Shown: piece by piece, positions 12,801-24,733 of the stretch
How positions within the stretch are numbered: position 1 is the first letter of the stretch
Layout of the letters: each line of letters begins with the position of its first letter
Assembly (NCBI GenBank): GCA_013399015.1
Contig: VWZX01010687.1
Location: 485,828 to 549,827, forward strand
Direction: 5' to 3'
DNA: 64,000 nucleotides
Source of the DNA: Galbula dea
Lineage: Eukaryota > Chordata > Aves > Piciformes > Galbulidae
Notes under the pieces: generated by a model
Databases searched by the model: none
Told to the model about the DNA's origin: nothing
The model's input: only the letters and a program-made list of their open reading frames with translations
Translations under genes and position numbers: made by a program

Positions 12801-14484
12801 ACCTGTGATGCTTTTACTGATAGGAGGAAAATAACCTGCAAAAGTGACTGAGATAGGAGGAGTTACAGCCAGCATTCTGATTTCCCTGGCAGAGGTTGTA
12901 TCACAGAGATGGTCCTTCAGGCTCCTGGAGCTGATGAGTGCATTTTACCTGCAAGATGAAGAGAAGATGGGTGTCCTACTGTAGAAGTCCTGCAGGGATT
13001 TCTCAGTTTGTCCACAATTAACCGTGCCACTGTCTTCAGATGATAGCAACCATCATCAGTTACTGCTTTATAACTCAGAACAGCCTCTAATACCCTCCCC
13101 AGGTACCAGATCTGCTCTTCAGGAGGGTTTGTTGGGAAACAACAGCTCCACAGTTGAATATTCCTATTGGAATATAAAAAAATATTAAGAAAGGCATTTA
13201 TTTCCTCCTTCAAATAATTAGAGGGCAGAGCAGGGAGCAGAGAGGCACTTTAAAAGAACAGCATTATTTCATCATATAGACAAGCACCTTGCTTTAATGC
13301 AATTGAGAAATTTCTGATATTGGGAAGATAAATTAGGAAGATAAATTGCCACTGACAGAGACAGGATCAGAGAGAGAGGAAGGGCTGTGACAGATATGTT
13401 TTATCTCTGCGAATACAGATTTTAATACCCTGTGTTTTATTCCTGTACAAAATGAGGCTAGGTTACCTTTGCCTAGTAGACATAATTGTCTTTGATAAAA
13501 GAGAGAAATGTATAAATTTTGAGGGGAATGTAATATCTTTTGACATAGTTTTAGACCACCCACATGGCAAGCTAGGGGAGCCAATAACCGTAAGCCAAAA
13601 TACATTTAAATCACTGAACAAAGCTTTTGCCTTCTTTTTGTTTTACACATCTTGCATTCCCTAATAAAAACAACATGAGAAGGTTGTGAGCTAGTTAGAA
13701 TTTTTGAGCTCACTCTTTGGTCTGGTCTATGGTGGACATTGTTATTATTTTTCCCACTATAAAATCCATTTTCAGTTAAAAAAATATACAATCTCATCTG
13801 GTCTGAAAAGGGGCTTCCAATTTAGAAGGGGAAAGAATGCAATCTATTTTTGGTGCTGAATGTCTCTTAGTACCTGATATGAGGTCAAAATCTGCTCTGG
13901 TATAAAGATTTGATAAAAGAAAAAGATTCAGAAAGATATATATATATATTGTTTGGAACCTACTGTTTTGCTTTACCTAAAAAAGAAGTATTATTGTTGA
14001 CCCAATCCTCATCCTACTTACCACTGATTTTAGAGATCACTGCAGCAAAAGAAACCTCCAAGCACTACAGAGGACATAGTTTCTGCTTAAGGGTTGTAAA
14101 GGGCATGCCCTGTGCAAGGTAATTGCCATCCACTCCCATCCATGGCTTCCCCCAAGCAAAGGGATGTGTTGGTAACTGAGGAAGTGAATTCAAGACCAGG
14201 TTCCACCAGAAAAGCATGATTCTCAACTAAAAACCCCTGAAAGCAATGAAAACACCCTGAATTCAGGTGAACTTTTGATTGCCTACCTAGATAGCAAGGA
14301 GAGAGCATCTACCAAAGAGCCTGATTTGTGAGTTTGAAGATGTTTGCAAACAAAAATGGACAGAAAATCTGGTTGACAAACATTTCATTTATCCAAAAAG
14401 CTTTGAGTATGACTCCATTAGGTAAAGCCAGAATGAGATGTAGTGCTTTTATCTGTGAGGGGTCCCACTGGCTTCAGCAGAACC
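12801..14484. other. Unique sequence apart from the candidate exon
   Basis: Outside the candidate exon at 12949-13163 nothing was recognised. A short (TA)n tract lies near 13939-13950. Other frames, up to about 90 codons, have no family resemblance. Confidence 0.5.
12949..13163 (-). CDS. Candidate internal exon, unidentified
   Basis: On the minus strand this 215-bp block is bordered by an acceptor-like site (T-rich tract, then ttccaatag) at its start and a donor-like site (cttgcag|gtaaaatg) at its end. One frame is open throughout and continues past both borders, while the other two forward frames contain stops. The peptide looks ordinary rather than low-complexity: it includes PPEEQIWYLGRVLEAVLSYK and then TDDGCYHLKTVARLIVDKL, suggesting an amphipathic helical segment. 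As an exon it would start with the last base of a codon and end with the first base of another. I do not recognise the family, and no second matching exon was found in the window. It may be a chance frame, a lone exon of a gene with large introns, or a decayed gene fragment. Confidence 0.2.
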
Positions 14485-14890
14485 AGGACTGGAGCACCCC
14501 TCCTACGAGGACAGACTGAGAGAGTTGGGGTTGTTCAGTCTGCAGAGGAGAAGGCTCCCAGGAGACCTTCTGGTGGCCTTCCAGTATCTGAAGGGGGCTA
14601 CAAGAAAGTTGGGGAGGGACTTTTGAGGAGGTCAGACAGTGATAGAACCAAGGGAAATGGATGCAGACTAGAGGGGGGTAGATATTAGGAGGAAGTTCTT
14701 CACTGTCTGGGTGGTGAGACACTGGAACAGGTTGCCCAGAGAGGTTGTGGAAGCCCCATCCCTGGAAGCTTTTAAGACAAGGCTGGATGGGGCCCTGGGC
14801 AACCTGATCTAGTGGGAAGTGTCCCTGCCAGGCAGGGGGTTGGAACTAGATGATCCTGAAGGTCCCTTCCAACTCTGATGATTCTATGAT
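14485..14890 (+). mobile_element. CR1 LINE fragment, about 405 bp
   Basis: It starts in the ggactggagcacccctcctacgagg region and runs through the FSLQRRRLPGDLLVAFQYLKGATRK-type coding region and the gttgcccagagaggttgtgg motif. It ends with ttggaactagatgatcc and a tgattctatgatt tail. One base deletions shift the frame. It is the same subfamily as the copy at 22930-23439, with which it shares long near-identical blocks. Confidence 0.95.
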
Positions 14891-15613
14891 TAGTGCAAGA
14901 AACAGTCAGCAGCTCCATGAAGATCCTCGTGGTTTATTTCTCTCCCTTTTGCTTTTCTGTATTGTCCATGGAATATATGCACCTTTTAGGGCAGGCAGCC
15001 ACTATATCTAAGGAAAACAAGAGTTTCTTTTTCTTCCTCTGTTGTTCCTGCTATGACTAAGTCTGATAGTACCAAAAATATTTCCAAGATAAAAGTTCCA
15101 ACCCTGTACCTGAGGTTATTCTGGAAAATGTTTTTGCTTGCCAGAGCTGTGGCTTTGCTTAAGGTGCTCTCTGCACTTTCTCCAGTAACATTGCTTTGAT
15201 TCAGCCAGCCACCAGCTTGAATGATTAAGCTTGGCTTAAGTTGTGAGAATCGTATCAAATCTCCTTAAGTTCAGTCCAAACAACAGAATGAAAACATATC
15301 TTTTCCTTTAATAAAAAAATTATGAGGTTTTTAAATGGAGCTTAAAACAAGTGGTCTGAATTAAGTTTCAGTTGTGACCTCAGGTATTGCTCTTTTTCCT
15401 TGTAAAGCCTGGGATTTGCAAGTTATTTGGCTAGAGTTTCAGTGCAAGCATGAATAAACCAGATTCTCTAACTCATATTTTTTCACAAAATTAAAGAACA
15501 AAAAATAAAAATGAGTTAAGTCTGAAGATGGATAAGAAGCAGGAGAGAAAAAAAAGGCATGAGGAGCAGCAGCTGACCTCAAGTGTTTTGTCCTTCTCTT
15601 GAAGTTTATTAGT
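14891..15613. other. Unique sequence, no gene recognised
   Basis: About 720 bp between two same-strand CR1 fragments. No coding, RNA or repeat signature was found; A-rich short tracts lie near 15480-15560. Confidence 0.5.
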
Positions 15614-15768
15614 TTACCCAGGGAGGTGGTGGAATCACCATCCCTGGAAGTGTTCAAAACCCCTGTAGATGTGGTGCCTGGGGACATGGTTTAGTGGTGA
15701 GCATGGCTGTGTTGGGTGAATGGTTGGACTCCAGGATCTCAGAGGTCTTTTCCAGCCATAATGATTAT
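15614..15768 (+). mobile_element. CR1 3'-end fragment, about 155 bp
   Basis: It starts at acccagggaggtggtgg, passes through accatccctggaagtgttcaa and ggacatggtttagtggtgag, and ends at ggttggactccaggatctc, ttttccagcc and ataatgatt. The block ggacatggtttagtggtgag marks the subfamily also seen at 19147, 26667, 36811, 46170 and 55709. Confidence 0.93.
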
Positions 15769-16862
15769 TCATATCAGAGAACAACTCATATGTAAGGCAA
15801 AGAATTTCCACCCTAGAAGTGCACTTGTACTTGAGATGAGTATAATTCAGATTCCTGTGACATTTCTAGCAAGGAAATCAAAAGGACAAGGACAAGTCCC
15901 TGGATACCATCAGTATTGTGGGATGCCTAACTCTAATAACCCAGCTTCAACTACTTGGTCAGGTGCTGAGGCTTCATCGTCTGTCTCTCGTCTCCACAGA
16001 AGAACAAACTGACTCTCCCTGTGTATCCATGCCTGAAATGCCACCTGGGAATCCCAACAGGTTCTAGGAATGGCACCTTGCTGCTGAAGATGAGCAGGAC
16101 CATGGGATTTGTTTCACTGTCTGGGGAGCAGCATTCAGCCACACACAGGACATTGTTTCTGCAGGAGGTGAGGGAGGAGACAAGGTGGTGCAAGGGCGGA
16201 GGTGACTCTGCCATGCTGTTGGTGTGCTGGAGACAGAGAGCCCTAACACAGGCTTTTTAGGGCAACCCCCTTCAGGAAATTGGTTCCTTGGTGTCTAGTG
16301 GGAAGAACTGTGAATGAAGTATCTTACTGAAGGCAGATTAGCTGTTAAAGCTGGTCTTCTAATTCCTCTGTTTCTCCATGCTGTCCTTCTCTGGTAAAAG
16401 GAGATGGTTTCAATGTGTCTTACTCCTTGCTGGTCTGGAGGCTTCATTCATGGTGCTCACAGTCAAATTAACAAACTGCAAGAAACCTACATTCTGATGT
16501 GACTGTTACCATTTAGATGCTTCCTATTGCCTCATAGTCTTTTAATTATACAAACATTGTTTTGACCCTAACAGTAGAGGCAGCAACTCTTCCCATGCAC
16601 TGACAAAAATTAGCTCAGCTTAGCTCACCTCTGTGTGATGGAGGAGACATCCCTGTGCTGCTAAGGAGACACACAGGCTTTGCAGAAAGGCAAACAAGCC
16701 TGCAAAGCCTTTCAGAGCTTTAGCTCTGAGCAGTTAAACATTTTACTGGGGCTACTTGCATTAACCTGATAATGTGCTTAAATGCTTTGCAGGTCTGAGG
16801 CTCTGAGGTACGCACAAGTGAATTCTTTCTCTGTAGGGTAAATCTGTACCACTGCTAAGGCT
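15769..16862. other. Unique sequence with a hairpin pair
   Basis: No gene recognised. A perfect 11-bp inverted repeat and a second short hairpin lie at 16675-16728 (listed separately). Reading frames up to about 98 codons show no family resemblance. Confidence 0.5.
16675..16728. other. Two adjacent hairpins
   Basis: The arms aggctttgcag (16675-16685) and ctgcaaagcct (16700-16710) are perfect 11-bp complements around a 14-base spacer. Directly after them cagagct and agctctg (about 16713-16728) form a second, 7-bp stem with a 2-base spacer. Such stems occur by chance in long sequences, so no function is assigned. Confidence 0.5.
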
Positions 16863-17072
16863 GGAATCCCAGAATCTCAGCATGGTGGGGGTTGGAAGTG
16901 ATCTCTGGGAATCATCTAGTCCAGCTCCCCCTGATAAAGTAGGGTCACCAACAGCAGGTTGCCCAGGATCAACTCCAGGTGCCTTTGGAATCTCTCCAGA
17001 GAAGGAGACTCCACAACCTCTCTGGGCAGCCTGGGCCAGGGCTCCAACACCCTCACAGCAAAGTTTTTCCTT
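16863..17072 (-). mobile_element. CR1 3'-end fragment, minus strand, about 210 bp
   Basis: Reading the minus strand, it runs from a ctttgctgtgagggtgttggagccctgg region through cccagagaggttgtggagtc and the ggttggactagatgattcc-type end to a ctgagattctgggatt tail. It is closest to the 3' part of the plus-strand copy at 39272-39852, which shares the unusual agcatggtggggg...gggatt tail in place of the usual attctgtgat tail. Confidence 0.93.
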
Positions 17073-19146
17073 ATAAAGGTAAAGGTTGTCAGGAGAAGAA
17101 CCCAGAGAAGGCTCTTTGCTGTAGACTCCATCAATTGCATAGCCACAGAGGAGTTGAATGGCTTGGCAGCCTTTGGTGACATTTTGGTGACAACACATGC
17201 CTTTGCCCTGACCTGCAGAGGGCATCAGGGTGGAGAAGCCAAACGTGGCCACTTGTTCACACCCAACAGTTGCCCATGCATAGAGAGTCCAGCACAGCTA
17301 GAAGACCCAAGAAGCAGTAGGGTGAACTGCCACCATGGGCCATATACTTGGGCAGGCTTGCTGGGAGGCTCAGAAGATCTTCAAGATCTTCCCCAGATAT
17401 ATCCAGCTTGAGCTTGCACTTTTAGTTACAAAAACATGTGCTTAGGTGCCTAGAAATCTGCAGCAAAACTAATGCCAGCCCATGGAGAGACTAAAGGCTG
17501 CTTCTAAGTGTGATCAAGTCACAGGTAAAAAAAAAAGCTCTTTAATTTTAACCTACAGGAAAATTTGCTCATAGGAGTTCTGACAAGACAGAATGAGCTT
17601 AATTCTCTCAGGTCCAAAGGAATCTACCTGCCTGCAAAGTAATACTTAATGGGAGAGCTTTTAACGTTGAGAACATCCCACCTGATTTCAGCATTTAAGG
17701 GTCTGCCTCCCAAAGGAGGCAACTCCCCAGGTGCCAGAAGTTGGTCTGATGCAACAGCAGCTCTTCAGACTGGAACAATCTGTAGTTGGCAACATTTCCA
17801 TCCAACCAGTGGAAACCAGAGGCTGTTCATAAATACAGATTCCCCTTCCCCAACCTTCATCTGATGTTTTTTTTTTTAAAGGACAAGAGTAAAAACATTG
17901 CATTTGAGCCTGTTCCCCTGAGCTCAGAGGGATTTAAAGCATTTCACCAGCACATTGTCGTTTTTACCTATTCCTTTACATCTTTAAAGTAGGACAATGC
18001 AGTGCTGGAAATGGTGAGGGTTTAGGGTAGAGATCTGTTGGAAAAAAGAGAAAGATTTTAATATGGTAAAATCAATCTTAAATCTGTACTAGGCAGGGAA
18101 GTGGCAGGGGATAACATGAGCAAGGGGAATAAAGAGAGCTCTGAAGAGCCCATACCAGTTGCTAATACTTAATCTCTTTAAATAATGAATTAGCTGCTCA
18201 TATCTACTGTCGCTGCTAAGAGAAAGCACTTTCTTTGTGAAGTGAAGTAAAGCTTGAATACCCATGAATTATTCAATATAAAGTGTGCCAGTTAAAATGC
18301 CTTGATATTGGAAGTCAAGTGTAAGATTATCTTTTGTCTGTCAGAAAGCACCTCTCCCCTGTTACTGAGACTTGAGGGGGTGGGGGGAAAAAAAGGGGCC
18401 AACCAGCACACAAACACATCAGGGAAAATAAGGGAGATACCACAGCAAAACACAGAACCCCTTCCACTTATGGATTTGCTTCAGTCAGGTGCAGGAATTA
18501 TTCTGTGGGGCTTTATTCTGTTTATTGTGTCTGTTCTCCCTTGCCTCCATGGTTACTCCATCCTCTGTGACTCTGAGGGAATCTCTCGTGATGCTGCGAC
18601 GCTGCTCCAAGGTTTCTTCCAGGGGAGACAGTATCAGCTATTGATCTGTCAGCCTTTGCTGACATGGAGAAATATATTTCCTTACTCAGGTTTCTAACAG
18701 CTTCCAGAGTTAAATAATGACCTTTCAGCTCTATCAGAATCTGTAATCTAGAAGAGTGTGCCTTGCAGGAGAATCTGGCACAGAAAATGACTGTTTCTTA
18801 GGAAGGCTTAGGTCATCTAGCCCCAGGGTATGACACAGGCTTTCCAAAGGGATGGGTAATCAGCTGCTATTTTTTGTCCTGGGTTTCTTTTTTCTGTGTT
18901 CTCTCTTCATACAGATCACATTGTTGGTGGCACCTCCAGATACCTCAAATAGTCACTTTATTTTATTTTAGGTCTGTGTTTCGAATGGATTACCATTAAA
19001 TTCTAGTCATTTATTTGGGTTTTGATGATTGCAATTGAGGTCAAAACATCATGAAGCTGGGAAGCTGTGGAGAGAAACAAGCTGGTGTTTTAAAACACAG
19101 TTTCTCTTTCTACAATCTCTCTTTCTAATCTTTTCCCCTGATATTG
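17073..19146. other. Unique sequence, no gene recognised
   Basis: About 2 kb of unique DNA. There is a short A10 tract near 17528 and a T-rich tract near 17870. Plus-strand frames near 17649-17864 and 18302-18697 are open for 71 and 131 codons but lack any recognisable motif. No RNA or transposon feature was found. Confidence 0.5.
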
Positions 19147-19296
19147 CAGAATCACAGAACCCTTATGGTTGGAAATGATCATGGAGTCCAACCATCCACC
19201 CAACACTACCATGCTCACCACTAAACCATGTCCCCAGGCACCACATCTACAGGGGTTTTGAACATTTCCAGGGATGGTGATTCCACCACCTCCCTG
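19147..19296 (-). mobile_element. CR1 3'-end fragment, minus strand, about 150 bp
   Basis: Reversed, it carries the cagggaggtggtggaatc / accatccctggaaatg start and the ggacatggtttagtggtgag block. Its 3' end reads ggttggactccatgatc and ggttctgtgattctg. It is very close to the plus-strand fragment at 15614-15768, so the two form an inverted pair about 3.5 kb apart. Confidence 0.93.
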
Positions 19297-21325
19297 TGCA
19301 AATTCTTCTGATACTCATTTTCTCTCAACCTCACCACTGCCTCTGTGGTAGATTTTGTACAGGTCCATGGTTTGTGCTTGGTGATCTTTCGAAGTACAGC
19401 AACGAAACTCTGGCCACCAACACACAGATGAGACAAACAAAATACTGTTCAACAAGCTGGACAATCAAAATGAACAGCATATAGCCTAAAACTTGAAATC
19501 TCCTAATTTAAGCATCCATACTCCTCCTCATCAACACCACATGCAGGGAGCCAGGATCTGGCAGCTCTGAAGAGAGGCTCATCTGAGTGGGTCATTGTGA
19601 TACAGAACTGGGATGCCATCCTAGATGTGACAACCAACATTGGTTTGAGTGTATTGAATTGGTTTGAGTGTATTGAATTGGCTTGAGTGTATTGGATGGG
19701 CTTGAGTGTAGTCTAGTGTAAAAATGAACATCAAGTTGAGAAGATCTAATCACTTCTGGAGCACTTTAATTGCCATTATGGTTCATGATCCAGTTTTTAT
19801 TGATAGTGGCAGAAGAGCTGATATTCAAGACTAAGACGTCTCAGAAATCCAACCTTGGACTTTGAGGTGAGACTAGAGAAGACAAAAGGCACCTTCTCTC
19901 TCAGGATTTCTGATAACACTCTGTAGAGGTCTATGCTAGAACTCCCAAGGGTGAAGGATGAGGGTTGTCACTTCATCATTTACTGAAAAGTGGGAAAGTG
20001 AAGCTCAGCACTGAGAAGTATCTCTGCACAATTGTCATTAAAGTGATTAGGCTTTGAATTGACTTACTCCAACACCAAAGAGATAGAAAAGTGCCTGCAT
20101 CCTTTTGGGGAACAATCTCAAATTGTTCTGTCTCTGTATTTCAGTAAGATTGCTACTACAATTGATCAATCCAAATTGATCAATCCATCACTGGGTAAAC
20201 TCCTCAACACCAAAAAAGTGATTTACCTCTTTTTGTCTTAACAGAATCATCCATCCTGCATCTCTCCCCTTTATTTTCAAGTTTCTGTTGAAACCCAAAG
20301 TGCCTGACTTTGTAGCCAAACACAACCTGGGCCAGAGGAAAACCCTGACTGTCTCTTTCATCTCTGATGCCCATGCATTAACAAAAAGGCTACAGTTTCA
20401 AACAGTTAGTTTACCTATTTCCTCAGACACTTCTCAGAGTCAGCTTTACTCTTAACACATATTAGTGTAACTGAGCCTCAAATGAACCCCAGTGAGAATA
20501 AAATCTGATTCAGAGCATGAGTTGAAAGAGGGGGGGGAAGTAAAAAAGGAAACAACATTAGAACTTTTTATCTGGGCAGGGGTGGTTGCATGATCACTTG
20601 CTTAGAAGGTCTCTGAAGTCAGAACTTTTTCTTAGTGCAGCATTGATATACAATTAATATAAAGAGTCTAGCCCTAGCAGGAAGAAGCAAAGTTGAGGAA
20701 AATGGCATTAATTCCCTTGTTTTACAGGGAGGTAGCTGCGTGATGTCTTCAAATATGGCTTGCAATGTCCTTATTCCACAGATTAAGAATATACAACATG
20801 TTGCATGACAAATCAAGGCACAGTCTTTAGAGTCGTTTAAGATTGATGTTTAGCAACAAATGAAAACCATTTACCCTTCTCCCCAGAGAAATTTTGGAAT
20901 GAAAGATTAATTATCCATATTATTGTGAAAGCTAGATCCAGAAAAAGTCCCTGGGTTTACATCTTTTGTTCCAGAAATTCATTTAAATGTCTTGAAAAGA
21001 TTGCTCAGAACTTATATGGTGCCTTTCCTCATTAAAATCCATGGATATAAATTTCACAGCATTTGAAAGTACACAGATTTTGAGCAGGGAAAAAAAAAAT
21101 GAGGGGCCTGTGGGCTTTTAAATGTCAGGGACCAGATTACGGTCTCCCTTGTATGTATTTAATTCTCACTGAAATGAATACAAGTTTCACACACACACTG
21201 CTCCTAATCAGAACCAATTGTTTTTCTGCTTGCACATTTTTTTTAATGAGAAAACATAGGAAACCAAACATCACAAGACACCATCAAACTCTGGTGCTCC
21301 AAGGCTGCAACATGCTAGATCTGAT
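19297..21325. other. Unique sequence with a minisatellite
   Basis: No gene recognised. It holds the 19-bp minisatellite at 19639-19711, a local duplication of attgatcaatcca near 20161-20188 and a G8-type run near 20530. All frames are short. Confidence 0.5.
19639..19711. repeat. 19-bp minisatellite, 3.8 copies
   Basis: The unit attggtttgagtgtattga occurs twice exactly, then once with two changes (cttgag, attgg), then as a partial fourth copy (atgggcttgagtgta). The sequence decays from left to right. Confidence 0.9.
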
Positions 21326-21416
21326 TTCAGGGGCATGGTTTGGCAGCATGGTGACCATGGGTTGGTGGTTGGACTTGATGATCTTAAAAATCTCTTCCAA
21401 CTTCAATAATGCTGTC
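21326..21416 (+). mobile_element. CR1 3'-end remnant, about 90 bp
   Basis: A short relic with gggcatggtttggcagcatgg, ggttggacttgatgatctt and ctcttccaacttcaataatg. The order and spacing match the ggacatggtttagtggtgag-type CR1 3' end, but it is truncated and diverged. Confidence is lower because of its length. Confidence 0.8.
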
Positions 21417-21450
21417 ATTTCACTCACTCAGGGCTTTAACAGGATTTTTA

Positions 21451-21491
21451 TTAGATCTCCCACTAGATCTAGACTAGATTCCATTAGATCT
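21451..21491. repeat. Decayed tagatct repeat, about 11-bp period
   Basis: tagatct occurs at about 21452, 21464 and 21485, with tagatt at about 21475. The four sites are spaced 10-12 bp apart, which suggests a short tandem array with substitutions. Confidence 0.6.
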
Positions 21492-21780
21492 TTGCTTCTG
21501 CAAGGAGAAAAACCTCTGTCAGTTCACACAATTCACCTCTCTGTTGTTGAAGTACTTCTACTATTTTTTTTCCCTTGCTGAATAACAGATTTTCCTTAGC
21601 TAACAGAAGTGCCTTGAAAACTAAAAAAAGCAGAGAACATGCTGACACACACTTGAGTCCATTACCACCATGCCTGGAACAGGGTTCAGTTTGTTTCAGG
21701 TGTGTGGCACATCTAAACTGTTTCCTCTAGTCTGCCTCCAACCAGACTTTTGCTTCTCAGAAGTCCGTGATCTATTTGCA

Positions 21781-21912
21781 GTATGGGGTTTCTTGGTTTG
21801 GTTTGGGGGTGGTTGGTGGCAGGTGGGGTTTTTTTGTTTGTTTTGGGTTTTTTTTTATGTTTGTCTGTTTGTTTGGTTTTTATTTTATGGTTTTTTGGTT
21901 TTTTTTTTACAA
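21781..21912. repeat. G/T-rich low-complexity tract
   Basis: About 130 bp almost free of A and C on the plus strand, made of tttg, ggtgg and poly-T blocks. It has no consistent period. It may derive from an old (TTTG)n array. Confidence 0.75.
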
Positions 21913-22929
21913 CCTGACAACTGTTCTATTTACACATACTGCAAGATGTGTGTCTGTGAGAACGACCTAGTTCTTGAAGAATAATGCCAGATGTCCTGTG
22001 CTCAAAAATACCTACACTAATGTTACAACCACCACTATCACTGTTTGTTTATGTAGTAATCAGCTGTCACCCTGTCTTTTTATATCAGTGCTTGCATTGT
22101 TGTGGAAGGAGGTCTAGAAGAGATAAGGGGAAAGCACACAATTCAATTGGGCTACAGGCACCTTTCTAGAAAGTGTTGTGAAACCAGACACACTTTTAGG
22201 ATGTTGTGTGAACACTTAAGGACCCTGTTTTGCAATGAATATTGGAAACTTTCTTCTTTTCCATAGACAAAGTTAGATTTCTATTATATTTCAGGTTGGT
22301 TTTATTCCCCCAAGATACTTTTTCCTGGCAGGTAAAAAGTAAATAATTGCACATCCCCCTGTGGGCAATCAGGAGGTGTTCAGATCCATGTATTCACCTT
22401 GTTGGCTGTTGTGACTGACTGATCCATCTCTGTGGGTTCCTGAGCTGTAAATGTAATATTTAGAAGAAATCTTTCAGCAGAAAAGGTTTATTCTGGGAGT
22501 TGGGTTGGGATAAAAAGGACTTTGGCTGGAGGAATACAACACAGGCTAAAAAAGTTCTGTTGCCCCTCTCTGAAAAAGCACTTGGACTTCTTTTGAACCC
22601 AGATCCTCTCTTTGAATACTTTCTAGGCATAACAGTCTTAAGAATTAGGTAATAGTCTTGAGTGTTTCTTGTGTTGTATGAAAAGTCAAGACCTGTTGGG
22701 TAATATAATGCTCCACTAACACTGAAAGGAAAAGGTTCCTCTCACAGCTAAGGGAGTATCTTCCATACATCAACAAAAAACTTCACCTGTAAATCCTGTT
22801 CACCTTTAGGAAAATTCTTGTTTTGCTAACATGCCAGAAGCTACTGTTGTCTTTTCCATCAGTCTATAAACACAGGTAAAATGCTCCTGTGTAATCCAGT
22901 TTGCTGGTACAAGTGCAACAGGTTGGACT

Positions 22930-23439
22930 TGTTGCGTCTGGTTCTGGAGCCCCTGTTCCAAGAGGGAGATGGAAGTGATGGAGAGAGTCCAGAGAAGGGC
23001 CAGGAGAATGATCAGAGGACTGGAGCATCTCTCTTACAAGGACAGGCTGAGAGAGTTGGGGTTATTCAGTCTGCAGAGGAGAAGGCTCCCAGGAGACCTT
23101 CTGGTGGCCTTCCAGTATCTGAAGGGGGCTACAAGAAAGCTGGGGAGGGACTTTTGAGGAGGTCAGGTAGTGATAGAACCAGGGGAAATGGGTGTAAGCT
23201 AGAGGAGGGGAGATTTAGGCTGGATATTAGGAGGAAGTTCTTCACCATGAGGGTGGTGAGACAGTGGAACAGGTTGCCCAGAGAGGTTGTGGAAGATTCA
23301 TCCCTGGAAGGTTTAAGGCCAGGCTGGATGGGGCCCTGGGCAACCTTGACTAGTGGGAGGTGTCCCTGCCAGGCAGGGGGGTTGGAACTAGATGATCTTG
23401 AAGGTCCCTTCCAACTCTGACAATTCTATGATTCTGTGA
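22930..23439 (+). mobile_element. CR1 LINE, 5'-truncated, about 510 bp
   Basis: It starts in the tctggttctggagcccc region and encodes VMERVQRRARRMIRGLEHLS, DRLRELGLFSLQRRRLPGDL and, in a second frame, SDRTRGNGCKL, FRLDIRRKFFTMRVV and NRLPREVVEDSSLEGL. One frameshift near the ggacttttgaggaggtcag stretch separates the two parts; the same spot is shifted in the copy at 14485-14890. It ends ttggaactagatgatctt, ttccaactctgac, attctatgattctgtga. The copy is 5'-truncated and non-autonomous. Confidence 0.96.
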
Positions 23440-23671
23440 CTTCTTACCCCATTCAGTAAAGATGGTGATATATGAAAAAATAAAAAGGGCTGGAAAAAGG
23501 ACTTGCACTGAGAAAATGATCCTTCAGGTTCAGACAAGGCAGAAAGACATTGCACAGAAAGGACTGACTCTTTTCTGACTTACACCAGAGAAACTGTGTT
23601 GCCTTCAGCTGAGCTTTATTCATTATTTCGGGGGAAATCTTCATATGAGCTGACTCAAACTGTTAACAGTT

Positions 23672-23772
23672 GTCCTCCTACTTCCTTCCTTTCCTTCTTC
23701 CTTTCTTCCTATTTATCTTTCTTCTTATCTTTTGTTCTCTCCATCTCACATTTTCTTCTTTTTCTGTATTTT
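23672..23772. repeat. Polypyrimidine low-complexity tract
   Basis: About 100 bp of cctt/ttct-type sequence on the plus strand without a strict period. Apparent serine/leucine/phenylalanine-rich frames here reflect composition only. Confidence 0.8.
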
Positions 23773-24733
23773 AAAAAGCAGCATATTAAACCAGTAAATC
23801 ATGTAGGAGACAATAAACTTGCCTGGTCCATACAGTAAATAACTATTTTGACCAACCAGCTGCTGGCAGGTATAAAATCTGAGACAGCTGGTTAGCCAAC
23901 TCCTTAGGGCTAACTGCTCTAAAAATCACTTCTTTTCTTGTCTTTTTCTTCTTTTTATTTTTTTTTTCCTTTTCCTTTTCACAGCACATACCCAGATACA
24001 GAATCTCTGAGCTAATTATCAGGGCTGGGATTCTCAACTTAATCATCACTACCAATTCCCTGGAGTACAGTGGCATCTAAGAGCTAACCCCTGCCATGCT
24101 GAATCACAGACACACAGATGAAGAGCCAAAACCCACTGAGATTTTCAACAGAGGAGTCCTGTACACACAGATAATATAATCCTGTGATTTACAATTGAAG
24201 TGTAAACTCAGAGACAGTATCTGATGAAATGCAATTAAAAGTTAAAGGATGAATGTTATAGATTATTAGTTTAACAAGGCTTCAGGGAAGGGAGAGTCCA
24301 TCTGCTTTGTCTAAAAGCAATCCTGCAGTGGGCTATCTGTAAGAATTAACTCATGCCATCTTCCCCATGACTGAAAGAGAAAAGAAAAAATAGGTAGAAA
24401 GATAAATAATCAGTTGACTAAGTAGCTGTAGCTTTGCACAAAGCATTCAGCTTCTGGTTAAATTAAGAGCAGAGAAAGGTAGATTGCAGAATTATTTCTT
24501 GCCATCATCCTCATTATATTTCATTTCAGCAGGGTATGGTGTCACTGCTGCTTTAGTTATCTGTTGTGAATTCAACCTGATACTCAGCTTGAGTACTCTC
24601 TGTATGTTGCTGCCTCTACTTGCAGGTATACGGTTATGGTAGGCAGGTATCTGATGCAATAAATGGCAGGCTTAATTGTTTTGTAAGTGTTCCATTAAAT
24701 CCTTTGTTTTGCAGGAATCAACACAGATGCTTA

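Larger units (their letters stand above)
21417..22929. other. Unique sequence with low-complexity tracts
   Basis: No gene recognised. It holds the decayed tagatct repeat at 21451-21491 and a G/T-rich stretch at about 21781-21912. Frames through the G/T stretch give only F/W/G/V-rich peptides and are artefacts of composition. Confidence 0.5.

Noticed and set aside
19639..19711. CRISPR-like repeat array
   Set aside because: The units are directly tandem with no spacers, and the sequence is vertebrate; it is a minisatellite.
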